DNA of 64,000 nucleotides from Rugalucina vietnamica. Taxonomy: Eukaryota; Mollusca; Bivalvia; Lucinida; Lucinidae. The position numbers and the translations under genes were made by a program. The notes under the pieces are model-generated. The model was not told the origin of the DNA. It saw only the letters and a program-made list of their open reading frames with translations, and did no database searches. The stretch covers positions 32,821,621 through 32,885,620 of the forward strand of contig OZ024870.1 of the NCBI GenBank assembly GCA_964017185.1, written 5' to 3'. Of the stretch, positions 1 to 12,434 are shown piece after piece; position 1 is the stretch's first letter, and each line of letters starts with the position of its first letter.

Positions 1-48
1 ATAGCTATTTATTGTACTTTTTCTGCTGTTAGTTTTTTCAAATTTCAG

Positions 49-167
49 TCAAGCTGTATCTAGCTTCGAGTCTCTCAGTACTTGAAGGTACATACTGGAC
101 GGTGGCAGGTAGAGGCTGGACTATCAATCACATGGCACCATTTCCCGTTAGCCACACAGTTTTATAA
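49..167 (+). CDS. Possible terminal coding exon of a plus-strand gene at the left edge
   Basis: A pyrimidine-rich acceptor (TTTTTTCAAATTTCAG) ends at 48. If the two following bases complete a codon, the frame reads KLYLASSLSVLEGTYWTVAG, then RGWTINHMAPFPVSHTVL and a stop at 165-167. This looks more like protein than the neighbouring ORFs (W, G and P residues, no low complexity). I do not recognise a family. A gene arriving from the left and ending here would explain the long quiet stretch that follows as 3' UTR and intergenic DNA. Confidence 0.3.
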
Positions 168-3100
168 CAAATGAACATGAAGAACAACGACCATAAAACA
201 GTTATTGTGATGGCTTTCGTAGGACTAACTGGAACATCATTCCTGGAGGGAACAATCTGCATCGACGATGAATACTAGGACTTTAGTGGTTCTGCTGCCT
301 TATGTTTCATAGAGACTTCGAGATGACTTTTAAAGAAGGGATTGTATTCCAATGTTTTATATGTTTTTATTCTTCCTGAATTCTGATTTGCTTTCTGATG
401 AATCATAATGTTCTTTGTATATTTGCTCCACACACTCTTTTTTCTAAATCTGTTAAGAGATATTTTTTATAAATATGCAATGCTATTTGGTGGAGTATCT
501 ATTGACAAAGTCTCTGGGGCTTGCATTATGTTGGTCATTTGTGTGTGTAAGTGCCGGGATTCAAGCGGCATCTGGTTGGACGTCTTGGCAATCATTACTT
601 TTGAATTGAATCTGACTGCTATTTTATAAGGTTGATAATTTTAGGACTAGTGCAATTTGATTGGTGGCCGAGGAAACACACAAAGCATGCTTTGAGGTGT
701 AATCCTTGTGTCATTCAGTCATTGAGCACAAATCAAAATCGTAGACTTCTCTTCTCTAATTTTATGAACACACTGGTTTTTTCAATACACTTCGTCTTAC
801 GATACCCGTTGCAAATATGTGAGATAAGCATTTAACTTAAAGAGCTTACTCTTGTATTGGTGTCGTTATTTGGCTCGTATATTTCTTTTGAAAATTTTGG
901 GTCGTATGTTATGAGTCGTTCAGATGAAACCTGGCTTAGTTACAATTTAGGTTATACTTTCTGCATGTCAAGCGTTATTCTGTATCAGTTAATAGTTGCA
1001 GAAGACACCATAGCAGTTGCTCACCCCATTGTATCAATCAGAGTGGTATACTGTCCCAGTTATAGTTGAAGAGGTTACATCCACAATTTTTGTTCCGTTG
1101 TACCCGTCCGTTGCATCGTTTCGTCGTGTTGTGTCGTTTCATTCGTATAAAATAGCCAGGATAGTTTAAATAAAAATATTCAAAATCAAAATTCAAAAAC
1201 ATTGAATAGCTAGGGTGTTTACAAAATCGCCACAATAATATGTAATGATTGCTAAGACGTTCAACCAGCCAATATTCAAGCTCCAGTGACCATATTCACC
1301 CATTTCTAAAAGTTCAAAAAGTTATATTTGAATCTGTTTGATTAGTATATTCATGCATAACATAATTTGTGTATGTGCATATTGGACAGGATTGTCACTA
1401 ATTTGTCAGTATTGCTATAACAGCCGTTATTGCATAAAGTATGTTTTCTGATGTTGAGACAAATGGATAACATATATAAAGACAAATCAAGTTTATCAGT
1501 TTGTGTTTTATTTTATGGTAGCATTCTAAAATAAATACCCAGAACCTACATTTTTGTCAGAGATCACTTCATTCATCTGTAATGGTACTTGACCTGGGAC
1601 CCGACACCAGTGTGCTTACGCATTTTCATCAAGAACATGGTGAAAGTCAGAAAACGCATATTAAAGATGCTCTGGTCAGAGTTTCAATCAATTTAATGGT
1701 ATCAACACAGAATCATGATTTAATTGGAGCCTTTTGGAGGTACATATGATTTTTCTTTTAAATATGGTACATACAGTGTATTTCATTATCAGTTGAAAAA
1801 GTTTCATAATGCTGGGTTTGCCGACATAGCTGCAAGACAATTCTTTTTATTTTGAAAGCTAAATCAAAACTGGCATTTACATGGAGTGCTTTGAAAGCCA
1901 GCTAAATCATCTTTAATAAATTTTTTATGACATGCAAACTGAAAGGAATAGGTTTGAGAGACAACTCCATGTTATCACCATCATATGATTTATAATGAAA
2001 AATGTGAAAAAATATATACATATATAATAGATTATTAAATTATTGTAAAATCATGTAAAAAGTGTATTCAGTATTTGTAAAAATACACTGTAACTTATAA
2101 ACTTTTGTTAACGTGGATTTATATATTTACAAAGTCCCTAAACCCCCCTAAACTTTGAACATGTTGTTCTCAGTCCTGGGATACAGATCATTCATGATAT
2201 TACATCTCCTGAAAGGGCTATAAATGACAAACGTTATCCTAGTAATATAACCAGAATTTGTATTTGCATTTTCGTGCATGTTGGTAGTGAAATGCACTGT
2301 TAGTTTGAAAACTGCTTTTATTTTTCTTGCATTGTTTTACGCTTAAATAAGAAATATTGTGGGATGAGTGTTGGCACGGTAGTTAGTAAGTAGAAAAATC
2401 TATCAACTGCTATCATTTTTGTTCTGTTTGAAACAATTCTTACCGAAATATCTGCAGACAAAAAGCCCGTTTTTTTTTAGACTAATCAAGGTCAAATTAA
2501 TGGGCTTATTTGTTATGTAAAAAGGCTATGGAAATATACTGTATATGTATGTTCTACCTGAATGAACAGACTACCTGTCCTATTTTAACAGGTATACACA
2601 GCGTGTACATACTATAATGCATATAAATATACTGTACAAAATAATTTTATCTATGTTTTATTTGAGACATGTCTCAGAGGACTTTAAATCCAACGTTACT
2701 TCAACAACACACAACAATTGTTTTTACCCTTATTAGATACATAAAAGATATTGTCAGAAGAACTTCCCTAATGTCTAAAACGTATGAAGACACTGTTCAA
2801 AGTAAAAGTTGCTTAATTTATTTGGCATGGTATATTTAAGGTACAGGTATTTGCATAAGTGACGGACAATATTATTTAAAGTAATAAATCTGATAAAGAT
2901 GATGCACCTGCTATTCATGCAAATCGTTTCTAAGCTAATTTTTCAGCTTGCAAATTAGTTGGAGAACATTATTTAGACCTTCACAAAGGTTTCTATCAAT
3001 TAAAATCAAAAATTTATTTTAAAGGATTATTTATGGAAATTTATTAGAAAAATAGGTAATTTCACTAAAAACTTCTATTACAATGGCTTCCCTTTGGAAA

Positions 3101-3540
3101 ACATTATCATTCATAAGAAAGTTTAAGGTTTAGGGATTATTCTGGTATGTAACATGCCACATTTTTTAAAAAAAATCTATGAAATATTTATGAGCAGAAA
3201 ACACTATTATTATAGTAATAAGGAACCTTAATATTAGAAAAATTTATGTCTCAAATCCATAATTTTTGATTTATGGCCACTGACAGTATTAATAAAATTT
3301 TTCATTTTATTTTATTTTTTTTTTTCATTTTCATTTTACATTCAACATTTTTGTTCATATAATGTATAAAAAAAATGCCGCATAATGGGAAAATGATTTC
3401 ATTTTACAAATATAAATAATAAAAATACCATTTTGACTTTCATCAGAACACTCCTTTGTTTGAGTTCCATATCTAATAGTTCTTTCATTTTCATGATTTT
3501 CATACTGATTGCTGGGGCATTTTCCACATGATATAAAATC
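168..3540. other. AT-rich DNA without a recognisable gene
   Basis: Unique-looking, AT-rich sequence. The three 65-73 codon frames between 408 and 1069 show no family motif. An AATAAA lies near 1530 and could be a polyadenylation signal if the exon at 49-167 is real. No repeat family shared with the rest of the window was seen before about 3.5 kb. Confidence 0.4.
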
Positions 3541-3546
3541 ATATAT

Positions 3547-3767
3547 GAGAGACTGCATAAGAAAACCAACAAAATACTTTATGGAAAACAAAGGTGCAGA
3601 TCAGCTTCGCGGTAACATCGCCTTTGTTTTTGCTACACGAACAGTAAAATCCCTCTTCTACTTAAATACAAAATATCAAGCCTCTAACTATTTTCTGTGA
3701 CTGTACAGCCTTATTTGTGTTGAACCTGGTCCGAACCCAAATTGTTGTTTTTCTCATGCACAGGCTC
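3547..3767 (+). mobile_element. Palindrome-bearing MITE, degenerate copy 1
   Basis: It shares the order GAAAACAAAGGTGCAGATCA, TTCGCGGTAAC, GCCTTTGTTTTTGCTAC, CTTCTACTTAAAT and GACTGTACAG with the better copies at 51388-51622 and 25559-25792. The ends are decayed (GAGACTGCATAAGAAAACC and TTTTTCTCATGCACAGGCTC). Confidence 0.7.
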
Positions 3768-3926
3768 ATTTGTATTATATTGGTATATGTTATTAGAAAA
3801 CTTTGCATCATGGATTCAGACCAGAAGCTGATTTCTACAGGTGAGGGATTGTTATAATAAATGAGCATGAATAAACACCCTGATAGGCTGTATGTTTTTG
3901 ATGAGTCGATCTTTGTCTATGTTTTT

Positions 3927-5424
3927 AGCTCACCTGAGCCAAAGGCTCACAGGTGAGCTTATAGTATACCCATGTTCCGGCGTCCGTCCGTCATCGTCGT
4001 CTGTCCATCCGGCGTCCACCATTTTCAAAGATCTTCTTCTCTGAAACTACTTGGCCAATCAAAGCCAAATTTTATATGAAGCATCTATAGGATGAGGGAA
4101 CAATGTGTATATAAGAAATCCAGGTCACATGACCAAGATGGCCGCCATGCCCATATCTGGTAAAAACCCTTCAAAAATCTTCTACTCAAGAACCGATGGA
4201 CTGATTTCAACGAAACTTGACACGAAGCATTGATGGCTCAAGCACTACAATGTGTATATAAATCATGACCCTGTGATGACCTTGACCTATTTTACGGCAA
4301 GGTCAACATAGGTCGCCAATGCATTTGAATGGGGAAAACTTTTAAAATGTCATTTAAAGTGAAAGTCTTGCAGGAAATGAGCAGTAGGACTGAATAGTAA
4401 TGATTCTGAAACAAATTTGACCCGAGGGGCTCATGTGCCCCCACTCCGGTGCAATATACATGTATATCTCCATAATATTCAAACGTCTTCTCCTCTGAAA
4501 CAGCTTGGCCAATCAAAGCCAAATTTTATGTGAAGCATCTATAGAATGGGGGAATCAATGTGTATATAAATAATCTAGGTCACATGACCAAGATGGCCGC
4601 CATGCCTATATACGGTAAAACCCCTTCAAAAATCTTTTTCTCCGGAACTGGTGGACCGATTTCAAAGAAACTTGACATGAAGCATCGATGGCTAAAGTAC
4701 TACAATGTATATATAAATCATGACCCTGCGGTGACCTTGACCTATTTTAGATGCGTAGGTTTCCTATGCATTTGAATGGGGAAAACTTTTAAAATGTCAT
4801 TTGAGGTGAAAATCTTGCAGGAAATGGTTAGTAGGACTGAATATTAATGATTCTGAAAAAAGTTGGACCCAAGGGCTTATATGGCCTCCTATACATGTAT
4901 ATTACCATAATATTCAAACATCTTCTCTGAAACCGCTTGGCCAATTAAACCCAAATTTTATGTGAAGCATCCATAGGATGGGGAAACCAATGTGTATATA
5001 AATAATTAAGGTCACATGACCAAGATGGCCGCCATGTCCATATATGGTAAAAACCCTTCGAAAATCTTCTTCTATTAAACCAATAGATTGATTTCAAGGA
5101 AACTTGGCTTGAAGCATCCATGGCTAAATTACTCCAATGTATTTATAAATCATGACCCTGTGATGACCTTGACCAAGTTTATGGCAAGGTCAACATGGGT
5201 TGCCTATGCATTTGAATGGGGAAAGCTGTTAAAATGTCATTTGAAGGGAAAAACCAGCAGGAAATTGGCAAATGGACAGAATATTGATTATTCTGAAAAA
5301 AGAAAATGGCCCAAGGGCTTCATCTGCCCCAGCATTGGGGTTAAATACCATAATATTCAAACATGTTTATTGGTTTATGCAGCAGATGTCAGGTGAGCGT
5401 TTACAGGACCATTGGTCCTCTGGT
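3927..5424 (+). repeat. CTCACCTGAGC repeat, copy 1, with about three internal 440-bp units
   Basis: It opens with the hairpin AGCTCACCTGAGCCAAAGGC / CTCACAGGTGAGCT and a CGTCCGTCCGTC run. Internal units recur with landmarks TTGGCCAATCAAAGCCAAA, CACATGACCAAGATGGCCGC, GACTGATTTCAACGAAACTT, ATCATGACCCTGTGATGACC and TTTGAATGGGGAAAACTTTT. It closes with TCAGGTGAGCG and GGACCATTGGTCCTCTGG. Other copies are at 6048, 11073 and (inverted) 55442. Peptides read from it are not genes. I recall similar repeats in bivalves but could not check. Confidence 0.85.
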
Positions 5425-5749
5425 TACACTTAAGATAAACATGTTTTCTCATGAACAGCTTGCTAGACTCCTATTTCTTAAGCATAATGTTAAATCTTGC
5501 AGCTTGGTATTTGGGAAATACAAAAAGATTCCCATGTAATATACAGGTTTTTCTAAAGTTATAAAAATAGAAAATTTTCAATATATTTTTCTTTTATATT
5601 TTTTTTATTTTTGCTTAAAATATTGATTGTGGGTACATGTTAGAACCCATCGCCGAACGAGTACCCAAATTCCATATTTTCGAGCAAAAATAAGAAAACT
5701 AGGTATACCCCTGCATACCCCAGTTTTGCTATATAAAAGTGGGATATAT

Positions 5750-5962
5750 TACTGTAAATTCGGAAATTTTCGCGTGACTTTTATTTCGCGAATTTTCTAT
5801 TTCCGAATTATTAGCGAGTTCTTGAATTCGCGAGTGAGTGTCTATGTATTCTATTAAGTTTATAGCGACTCTTTATTAGCGAGAACTTTGAATTCGCGAG
5901 GCAACCAATTCGCGAATATTAGCGAAAATTAAGTTCTCGCGAATATTTCTGGATCCTCAGTA
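5750..5962 (+). mobile_element. Small MITE rich in TTCGCGAA motifs
   Basis: 213 bp with related ends: TACTGTAAATTCGGAAATTT at the left; at the right, read in reverse, TACTGAGGATCCAGAAATAT. Both continue into TCGCG. The interior is full of AATTCGCGA-type words. No coding capacity. Confidence 0.6.
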
Positions 5963-6047
5963 TTACATGGACCTGTTATCCTGAAGTTTGACTGAAGGAA
6001 CAGACATTGTGTAATGTTCTTGAGCAAGATGGTATAAACTTCTTATT

Positions 6048-7213
6048 AGCTCACCTGAGCTGAAGGCTCACCAGGTGAGCTTATAGTAAACCCATGCTCC
6101 GGTGTCATCCACAATTTCAAAGATCTTCTCCTCTGAAACAGCTTGGCCAATCAAAGCCAAACTTCAGATGGAGCTTTCTTAGGAAGTGGGAACGAAAGTT
6201 TAGATAAATGGTCCAGGTCACATGACCAAGATTCCTGCCATGGCTATAAATCGCAAAAACCTTTAAAAATTTTCTCCAGGACCAGAAGGCCTATGATTTT
6301 GAAACTTGGCATGAAGCATCAAGGAGAGGAGCTCTACAAAGTTTATATAAATCATGACCCTGGGATGGCCTTGACCTATTTTACAGCAAGGTCAACATAG
6401 GGGGAAATTGTCAAAATGTCATTTGAAGGGAAAATCTTAATGGAAATGAGCAAATGAATTGAACGTTTACGATTCTGAAAAAATTTGGACCTAGGGGCTT
6501 CTCTGTCCCCACGCCGGGGCAATATACATTTATATTACCATAATATTCAAAGATCTTCTTCTCTGAAACCACTTGCCAATCAAAGCCAAACTTCATATAG
6601 GGCAAGATGGCCACCATGGCTGTAAATAGCAAAACCTTTAAGAATCCTCTTCTCCAGAACCAGAAGGTCTATGATTTTGAAACTTGGCATGAAGCATCAG
6701 GCAGAGAAGCTCTACAAAATATACATAAATCATGACCCTGGGATGACCTTGACCTTGGCAAGGTCAACATAAGTGGTCCATGCATTTTGGTGGGGAAATT
6801 TGTCAAAATGCCATTTGAAGAGAAAAACTTGAAGGAAATGGGTAAATGGACTGAAGATTTATTTTTCTGAAAAAATTGGACCCCAGGTCATGGTCTGCTT
6901 CCACCCGGGGCAAGATACATGTATATTACCAAAATATTTAAAGATCTTTTCTGAAACTGCTTAGCCAATCAAAGCCATATTTGATATGAAGCATCTATAG
7001 GAAGGGGGAACCAATGTGTACATAAATAATCCAGGTCACATGACCAAGATGGCCGCCATATCCATATATGATAAAAACCCTTCAAAAATATTCTCGGTAA
7101 CCGTTGGACCAATTTCAACAAAACTTTGCATGTATCATTGTGGACTAGAGTACTACAATGTATACATGAACTTTGACCCTTTGATGACCTTGACATATTT
7201 TACAGCAATGTGA
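6048..7213 (+). repeat. CTCACCTGAGC repeat, copy 2, left part
   Basis: It starts with the same hairpin (AGCTCACCTGAGCTGAAGGC) and runs through nearly three internal units. It breaks off at TTTTACAGCAATGTGAATAT, where a LINE is inserted, and resumes at about 10690. Confidence 0.85.
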
Positions 7214-10200
7214 ATATGGGCTTTCATCTCTCACTAATGAGAAAGACCATCATTATTTCTTGAATAGGTTCGTGTGTGTTGGTGAGTTCTTTGATGCCTG
7301 ACTAGGCCAATTCTAGCTCTAAACTGTCGGTTTCAAGTAGAAGAAGTCAGTGTCATGGCATCTGTTGGTGGCCCATTGGTATTGGCTTTACTCTCAGCTT
7401 CACAGATTCTCTTTTTTTTCATAGCGTTGATGAGACCTCGCCACCTTGATTGCTCCTGTGCAGTCTGTTCCCAAGACCCCATTGGTATGTCGAAATCCTA
7501 CAGAGATGCTTTGAGGGTGTCTTTGTAGCATTTCTTCTGGCCACCTTGAGAGCACTTACCCTCCTGTAGTTCTCCATAAAAGACTTTCTTTTTGAAGTCG
7601 CTCATCCGGTATTCTTATAACATGACCAGTCCACCTTAGCTGTGCTAGCTTTAAGACAGTATGCATGCTTAGCATCCCTGCTTTCTTCAGGACCTCCGTA
7701 TCTGGAATCTTGTCTTGCCACTTGATTTTTAACAGCTTTCTAAAACAGCTTAAGGATGTTCGCTGCCAATGAAAAAGTATTCAAACTTTTTTTCTAACCC
7801 TTCTTTTTTGATTCCAAAATACAACACAAGACATTTGATAACAAAATAAATATAGGGTAGTGTGCATTTTTTCAAGCTACAGGTCTCTGAATGAGACCTC
7901 TGAGCACCATGTTTTAAATTTAATAAAATTAATTTATTTTTTTAATTCTTTGAAACATACCTGTCTTGAAAAAACACATACTTAGAATGCTTTCAAAAGT
8001 CATAGTATTTACATATCGCAGACTATTTTGACCAAAAGCAAAGAAAAAATTGCAACTTGAAGTGGATGACAAAGTTTTACGATTCATTTTCCAACCCTAC
8101 CCCCATACTTGAAAAGTCGGAAAATAGCAATATTTTGAAATGTGCCAAACCCATATTTGTTGATTCAAACTTTTTCTTGTATTTTCAGACAGCATAGAAC
8201 TTGGTAATATTGTTCGAATAAAAGAAAGAAATATATAGGGTAGTGTGCATATAAGAGAGAACGAACAACTTGAAAATCGCCATTTTCAGCTTTTTTTTGG
8301 CTGTTTTGTTTCTTAAAGCCCATTTCATAAAACCACATAAAATTTTATAACCAGCACACCAAAGACCCAAAGGCTGACTTAGAAGACCATGTACACATAT
8401 ACTGCAGCTAAAATAAACATCGAACTAGTGCAATTAATTTGAAGATGTGTAATATTCAAGTTTAATCTACCCTACCCCCTAAATTTTACTGACAACTAAA
8501 ATTTTCTGAAATGTTGCAGAAAATGGGGTGATAATGAAGTTTCTTAGATTGACAATTTTCATAGCTCATTCAATGCATATCATCAATATGTATCCAAATA
8601 TAAAATATTAGGAAAATATCTGCAACCGTTTACGAGATATTCAACAAAAGAAAAACCGGAAGTTCCGAAATGTCAAATGTTAGCAGCGAACATCCTTAAG
8701 TGGAAATGGTTAAGTCTCTTTGCATGATGCTGGTACACTGTCCGGGTCTCACATGCAGTCAAAAGGGTTTGCAGTACCACAGCCTTGTAGACTTTCAGCT
8801 TGGTGTCAAGCTTGATTCCATTTCGCTCCCAGACATTTGCACGGAGTCTTCCGAATGCCACACTTGCTTTTGCAATTCTGGCAGTGACCTCATCATTAAT
8901 GTGCACTGCTCCGCAGAGAGTGCTTCCCAGGTAGGTGAATTTATCAACAACTTTCAGTTTTTGTCCATTCACAGTGATGGTTGGTTCATTGTACGGTTTT
9001 ACAGGTTCTGGTTGGTGTACAACCTCTGTCTTTTTTGTGCTGATTGTGAGATCACAGTTATCTATCAAACGACTGTGAGACTTGATCCATGGCTCTCGGC
9101 ATTTTTGCCTCTGAGCTGCACAGAGGAGCTCATCTAGCACATCAGTCTACACCTTAGTTTTGGCTTGCAACCTTCTAAGGTAGAATATATTGCCATCAAA
9201 ACGGTACCTGATTGGGAAACGAGTGTCACTGTCTTGAAATGCATCCATGAGCATGGCAGAAAACATCATGCTGAACAGTGTTGGTGCCATAACACAGCCC
9301 TGTTTGACCCCATTCGTTACCTCAAAGGGTTCAGAGAACTCTCCGTCATTTTGCACACGTGCCTGCATGCGATCATGAAATTGTCGCACCATTGCCAAAC
9401 TTGGCCATGATTTTTTAGAGTCCATCATGACTGACTGTGTCAAAAGCTTTGGTGAGGTCGACAAATGTATGAAATGTTCTGCCCACCTTTTCAAGATAGT
9501 CTCTTTATCTGTGAGAAGTGTGCTTCCATCTGCTCTGAGCAATGTGGTGGCTCCAGAACTCTTTGGGCCATAAATTGTTTTCAGCGCATCATGGAATGTC
9601 TTCATGTCCTTTGTCTGCAAAAGATTGAATTTCTCCTGTTTTCTTCCTCAGCCAGGAATCTTGCATGTCCCTAAGCTTGGTCTGGACTGTCTTACAAATG
9701 TTGCTGTAGGCTGCTTTCTTGGATACTGAGCTAGCATCATCTTGATGTGCCTTGTGCAAACGGCGTTTTTATTCAAGAAGCCTCTGGATTTCGTCATCAT
9801 TCTCATCAAACCAGTCTTGATGTTTGTGAGATGGATGTCATCAAGTAGCAGCAGCTGAAGAATGAACTGTTTTATGGAAACTGTCCAGTTTTCTTCGGGG
9901 TTCTCTGAACTGAGATTGATTGCATCCAGTTGGTTGCAATTGTCCGTTAAAAAAGCTTGTCTCATGCTGTCTTGATTCAGCTTCGAGACATTCAGTCTTT
10001 TAGGAGCTTTCTTGCCTTGAGGTCGCCTCGCAGACTGGATTCTTAGGTTGAGTTTGCTGGCAACCAGCTTATGATCTGCACCACACATAGTCTTTGTCAT
10101 TCTGACATCCTGCCACTATGACATAGTTTATGAGATGCCAGTGTTTTGAACGGGGATGCATCTCTGTTAGGTAAACAAAAGACTGTGTTTGTGATTAGAA

Positions 10201-10689
10201 GATCATGGTCAGCACACTTTCTTAGAAGCTAGAGACCATTGCTGTTGCACTTTACAACACCTTCAGGACCTATAACTCCTTCGCAGGTCTGGTTGTCTGT
10301 ACAAACACTGGCATTAAAGTCGCCAAGAAGGATAAGCTTGTCTATACGGTGTGTTGCAGAAATAACATCGTCTAAGTCATTATAGAACTTGTCTTTGACC
10401 TCATCCGGATTGGTCATCGTGGATGCATAGGCACTGACATTAGTTGCATGTTTATTGCCTGACATAGGAAGTCTCAATGTCATTAGGCAGTCATTGACGC
10501 CTTTTGGCAATCCTGATAGCTTACCAACAAGTTCTTTTTAATGGCAAAGCCAACTCCTGCTTCACGCCTCACTTTACTTTTGCGTCCACTCCAGAAGAAG
10601 GTGTATCCAGCACCAACTTTGATCTCCCCAACATCTGCGAACTGAGTCTCACTCACTTTATCTGAATTTCATACCTCCCAAGTTCTCTT
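7214..10689 (-). mobile_element. LINE (APE-type non-LTR retrotransposon), 5'-truncated, nested in a CTCACCTGAGC repeat
   Basis: Read on the minus strand the order is: end of the endonuclease domain (LILLGDFNASV at 10229-10510), linker with KKAPKRLNVSKLN (9648-10100), reverse transcriptase pieces with EVTNGVKQGCVMAPTLFSMM and LRRLQAKTKV (9147-9620), KKTEVVHQPEPVKPY and FTYLGSTLCG (8673-9140), then the C-terminal region and 3' tail (7214-7740). The tail encodes a CX2C zinc-finger-like end. A MITE (7754-8695) splits it. Several frameshifts and stops make it dead. The flanks look like a diverged target duplication (about 15 bp, AATGTGAATATGGG / AAGGTCAATATAGG). I recall this protein type as common in fish and marine invertebrates; clade not assigned. 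Confidence 0.9.
7754..8695 (+). mobile_element. MITE with TTAA target, inserted in the LINE
   Basis: 942 bp. The ends are inverted (GGATGTTCGCTGC and GCAGCGAACATCC), directly flanked by TTAA at 7750-7753 and 8696-8699. The second LINE copy (near 17206-17225) has the empty site, CAGCTTAAGTGGAAATGG, with a single TTAA. TTAA targets are typical of piggyBac- and Kolobok-type elements. Internal word GGGTAGTGTGCAT occurs twice. No transposase seen. Confidence 0.92.
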
Positions 10690-10803
10690 CCCACAAGGTC
10701 AATATAGGTAGCCCATGACCATATTAGTCAAACAAGTTTGTTGGTATATATCCCAGGTCTCAGGTGAGCGTTTACAGTACCATTGGCAGGACCATTGGTC
10801 CTC
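10690..10803 (+). repeat. CTCACCTGAGC repeat, copy 2, right part
   Basis: It resumes with CAAGGTCAATATAGGTAGCC, equivalent to the sequence left of the LINE, and ends with CAGGTGAGCGTTTACAG and GGACCATTGGTCCTCTAG. Together the two parts show a LINE nested inside an older repeat. Confidence 0.8.
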
Positions 10804-11072
10804 TAGTATTACGGGTACAATACCCAGGAAGCAGGCGGATCAATCTTGAGTCAGTGGGTGCATATACTGGTTGTATAGACAATTGTTTTAATGATGTACA
10901 TGTTTGGATAATAGAGCTATTTATTGCTATTTATTTTGATTTTTTTGTTTGTTCTTAATTGGTTATTATCTGAACATTTACTAGTATGAGACAATAAGAT
11001 GTTTACCTATTCAAACATGCTGTTATATGAAGTACTGAATAAAAGGACAAAGAATGATATTGTCGGCTTTTG
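10804..11072. other. Unique-looking spacer
   Basis: No gene or repeat recognised. The 64-codon frame here has no support. Confidence 0.4.
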
Positions 11073-11256
11073 TTAGTTTATCTGAGCTGAAGGCTCACAT
11101 GGTTAGCTTATAGCATAACCAGGTATGTCCTCTGTATTCTCCTCTTAAACCACTTGGCCAATTGAAGCCAGTTTTCATGTACAGCCTCAGTAGACAGGGG
11201 GGTCTTAAGTTTCTATAAATTGTCTAGGTATATATGACAAAGATAGCTGCTTTATC
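11073..11256 (+). repeat. CTCACCTGAGC repeat, copy 3, left part
   Basis: Decayed hairpin start (ATCTGAGCTGAAGGCTCACA), then CTTAAACCACTTGGCCAATT and ACAAAGATAGCTGC, matching the other copies up to the point where another element enters. Confidence 0.65.
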
Positions 11257-12434
11257 TATACTATAAGACTTAAGTTTAGCAATTTTTATTTGATTTCCAA
11301 ATTGCAAATTGGTATAAAGATGAACTAAACTAAACTCTTCAACCTATCAATATTTAAACCTTTAGGAACCACAATTTCCACTTTTCGCCGGAAAGCCAAC
11401 TTTTTTGACGCAATTACGCTGCGTCAAAGTTTACAGGGGTGTCACCTCAAAATTCACATTGTTACTCGGCATCTGAAAAGTTAGCCTTTTATTCACAAAA
11501 CAGTCATTTAACATCTTCTTGTGCTAAAAAAGAGTACAGTACCATGATCGTAGAGATTTGGTTCCATTCTTATACCAGGCAACGCCTACGGTGCATGACG
11601 TAACTGACGTCATTTTGTTCCCTGGCCTTTCTCCCGAGGTGACCCCCATAAGTGTTTAATTGCTGAAATGACGTGCGAGTTCGCTTTTACGAGAAAAAAA
11701 TCGCTTAGTAGGTCTATAAGGTGTGATGTGATGTGGCCAAGTCTAGTCTTGCACGTTTACGTTTAAACGTTTACAGGACCAAAAACCTATTGGCGATTTT
11801 CACAGCGTTTGCACCACGCAGGCTGTTTCCTTTCAGCTGTTCCGATACAAATCCATCTTTCCATGTCGTAAATTATCAAGCCTCATATTCGTAGGTTGTC
11901 TAAAATCGATAACGTCACTATGACGTCATATTGACAATACTGTATATCACGATAGCCTTACGTTGTCTGGCTTCATGATACCGGTTTTTGATGCTATCAG
12001 CTGATGGAATATGGTTCTAGGAGACTGTATCATACTCTAGCAAGCATAAAAAAATCACTTGTCTTCCTTATTCTTCATGTCTGCACTGAACATATTGATC
12101 TTCGTGTTACGCTGGTTTAACGTCAGGCCAAGACGGCGTCCCCTCACGGAATTTTTCAAAAGTCATTCCGGTTTATTCGTTATGACACTTTTACTAATCA
12201 AATAAGGCAAAAATTGATCAGCTGTGATGCACGTGGAATGCTGGGCACGTGATTTGCATGATTTTTTAAACGTAACGTAGCAACTCGCGGACGTGAGAAA
12301 AGGACACAAACTCGTCTCGAAACATGAATTTGAGCATCACTTGACATATTAAAAGCGTATCGAAAGTTTTCAAACATTTGATTTTGAAAATAATGATGGA
12401 TAACAAAATTGCTAAACTTAAGTCGTATAGTATA
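11257..12434 (+). mobile_element. 1.2 kb TIR element inserted in CTCACCTGAGC repeat copy 3
   Basis: The ends are inverted copies of about 30 bp: left TATACTATAAGACTTAAGTT, continuing TAGCAATTTT; the right end read in reverse is TATACTATACGACTTAAGTT, continuing TAGCAATTTT. The host repeat stops at TTTATC on one side and continues as TAGTAAAAACCGATAAAAAT on the other, so the insertion point is clear. The interior contains several TGACGTCA-like words but no coding sequence that I recognise. Confidence 0.75.
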
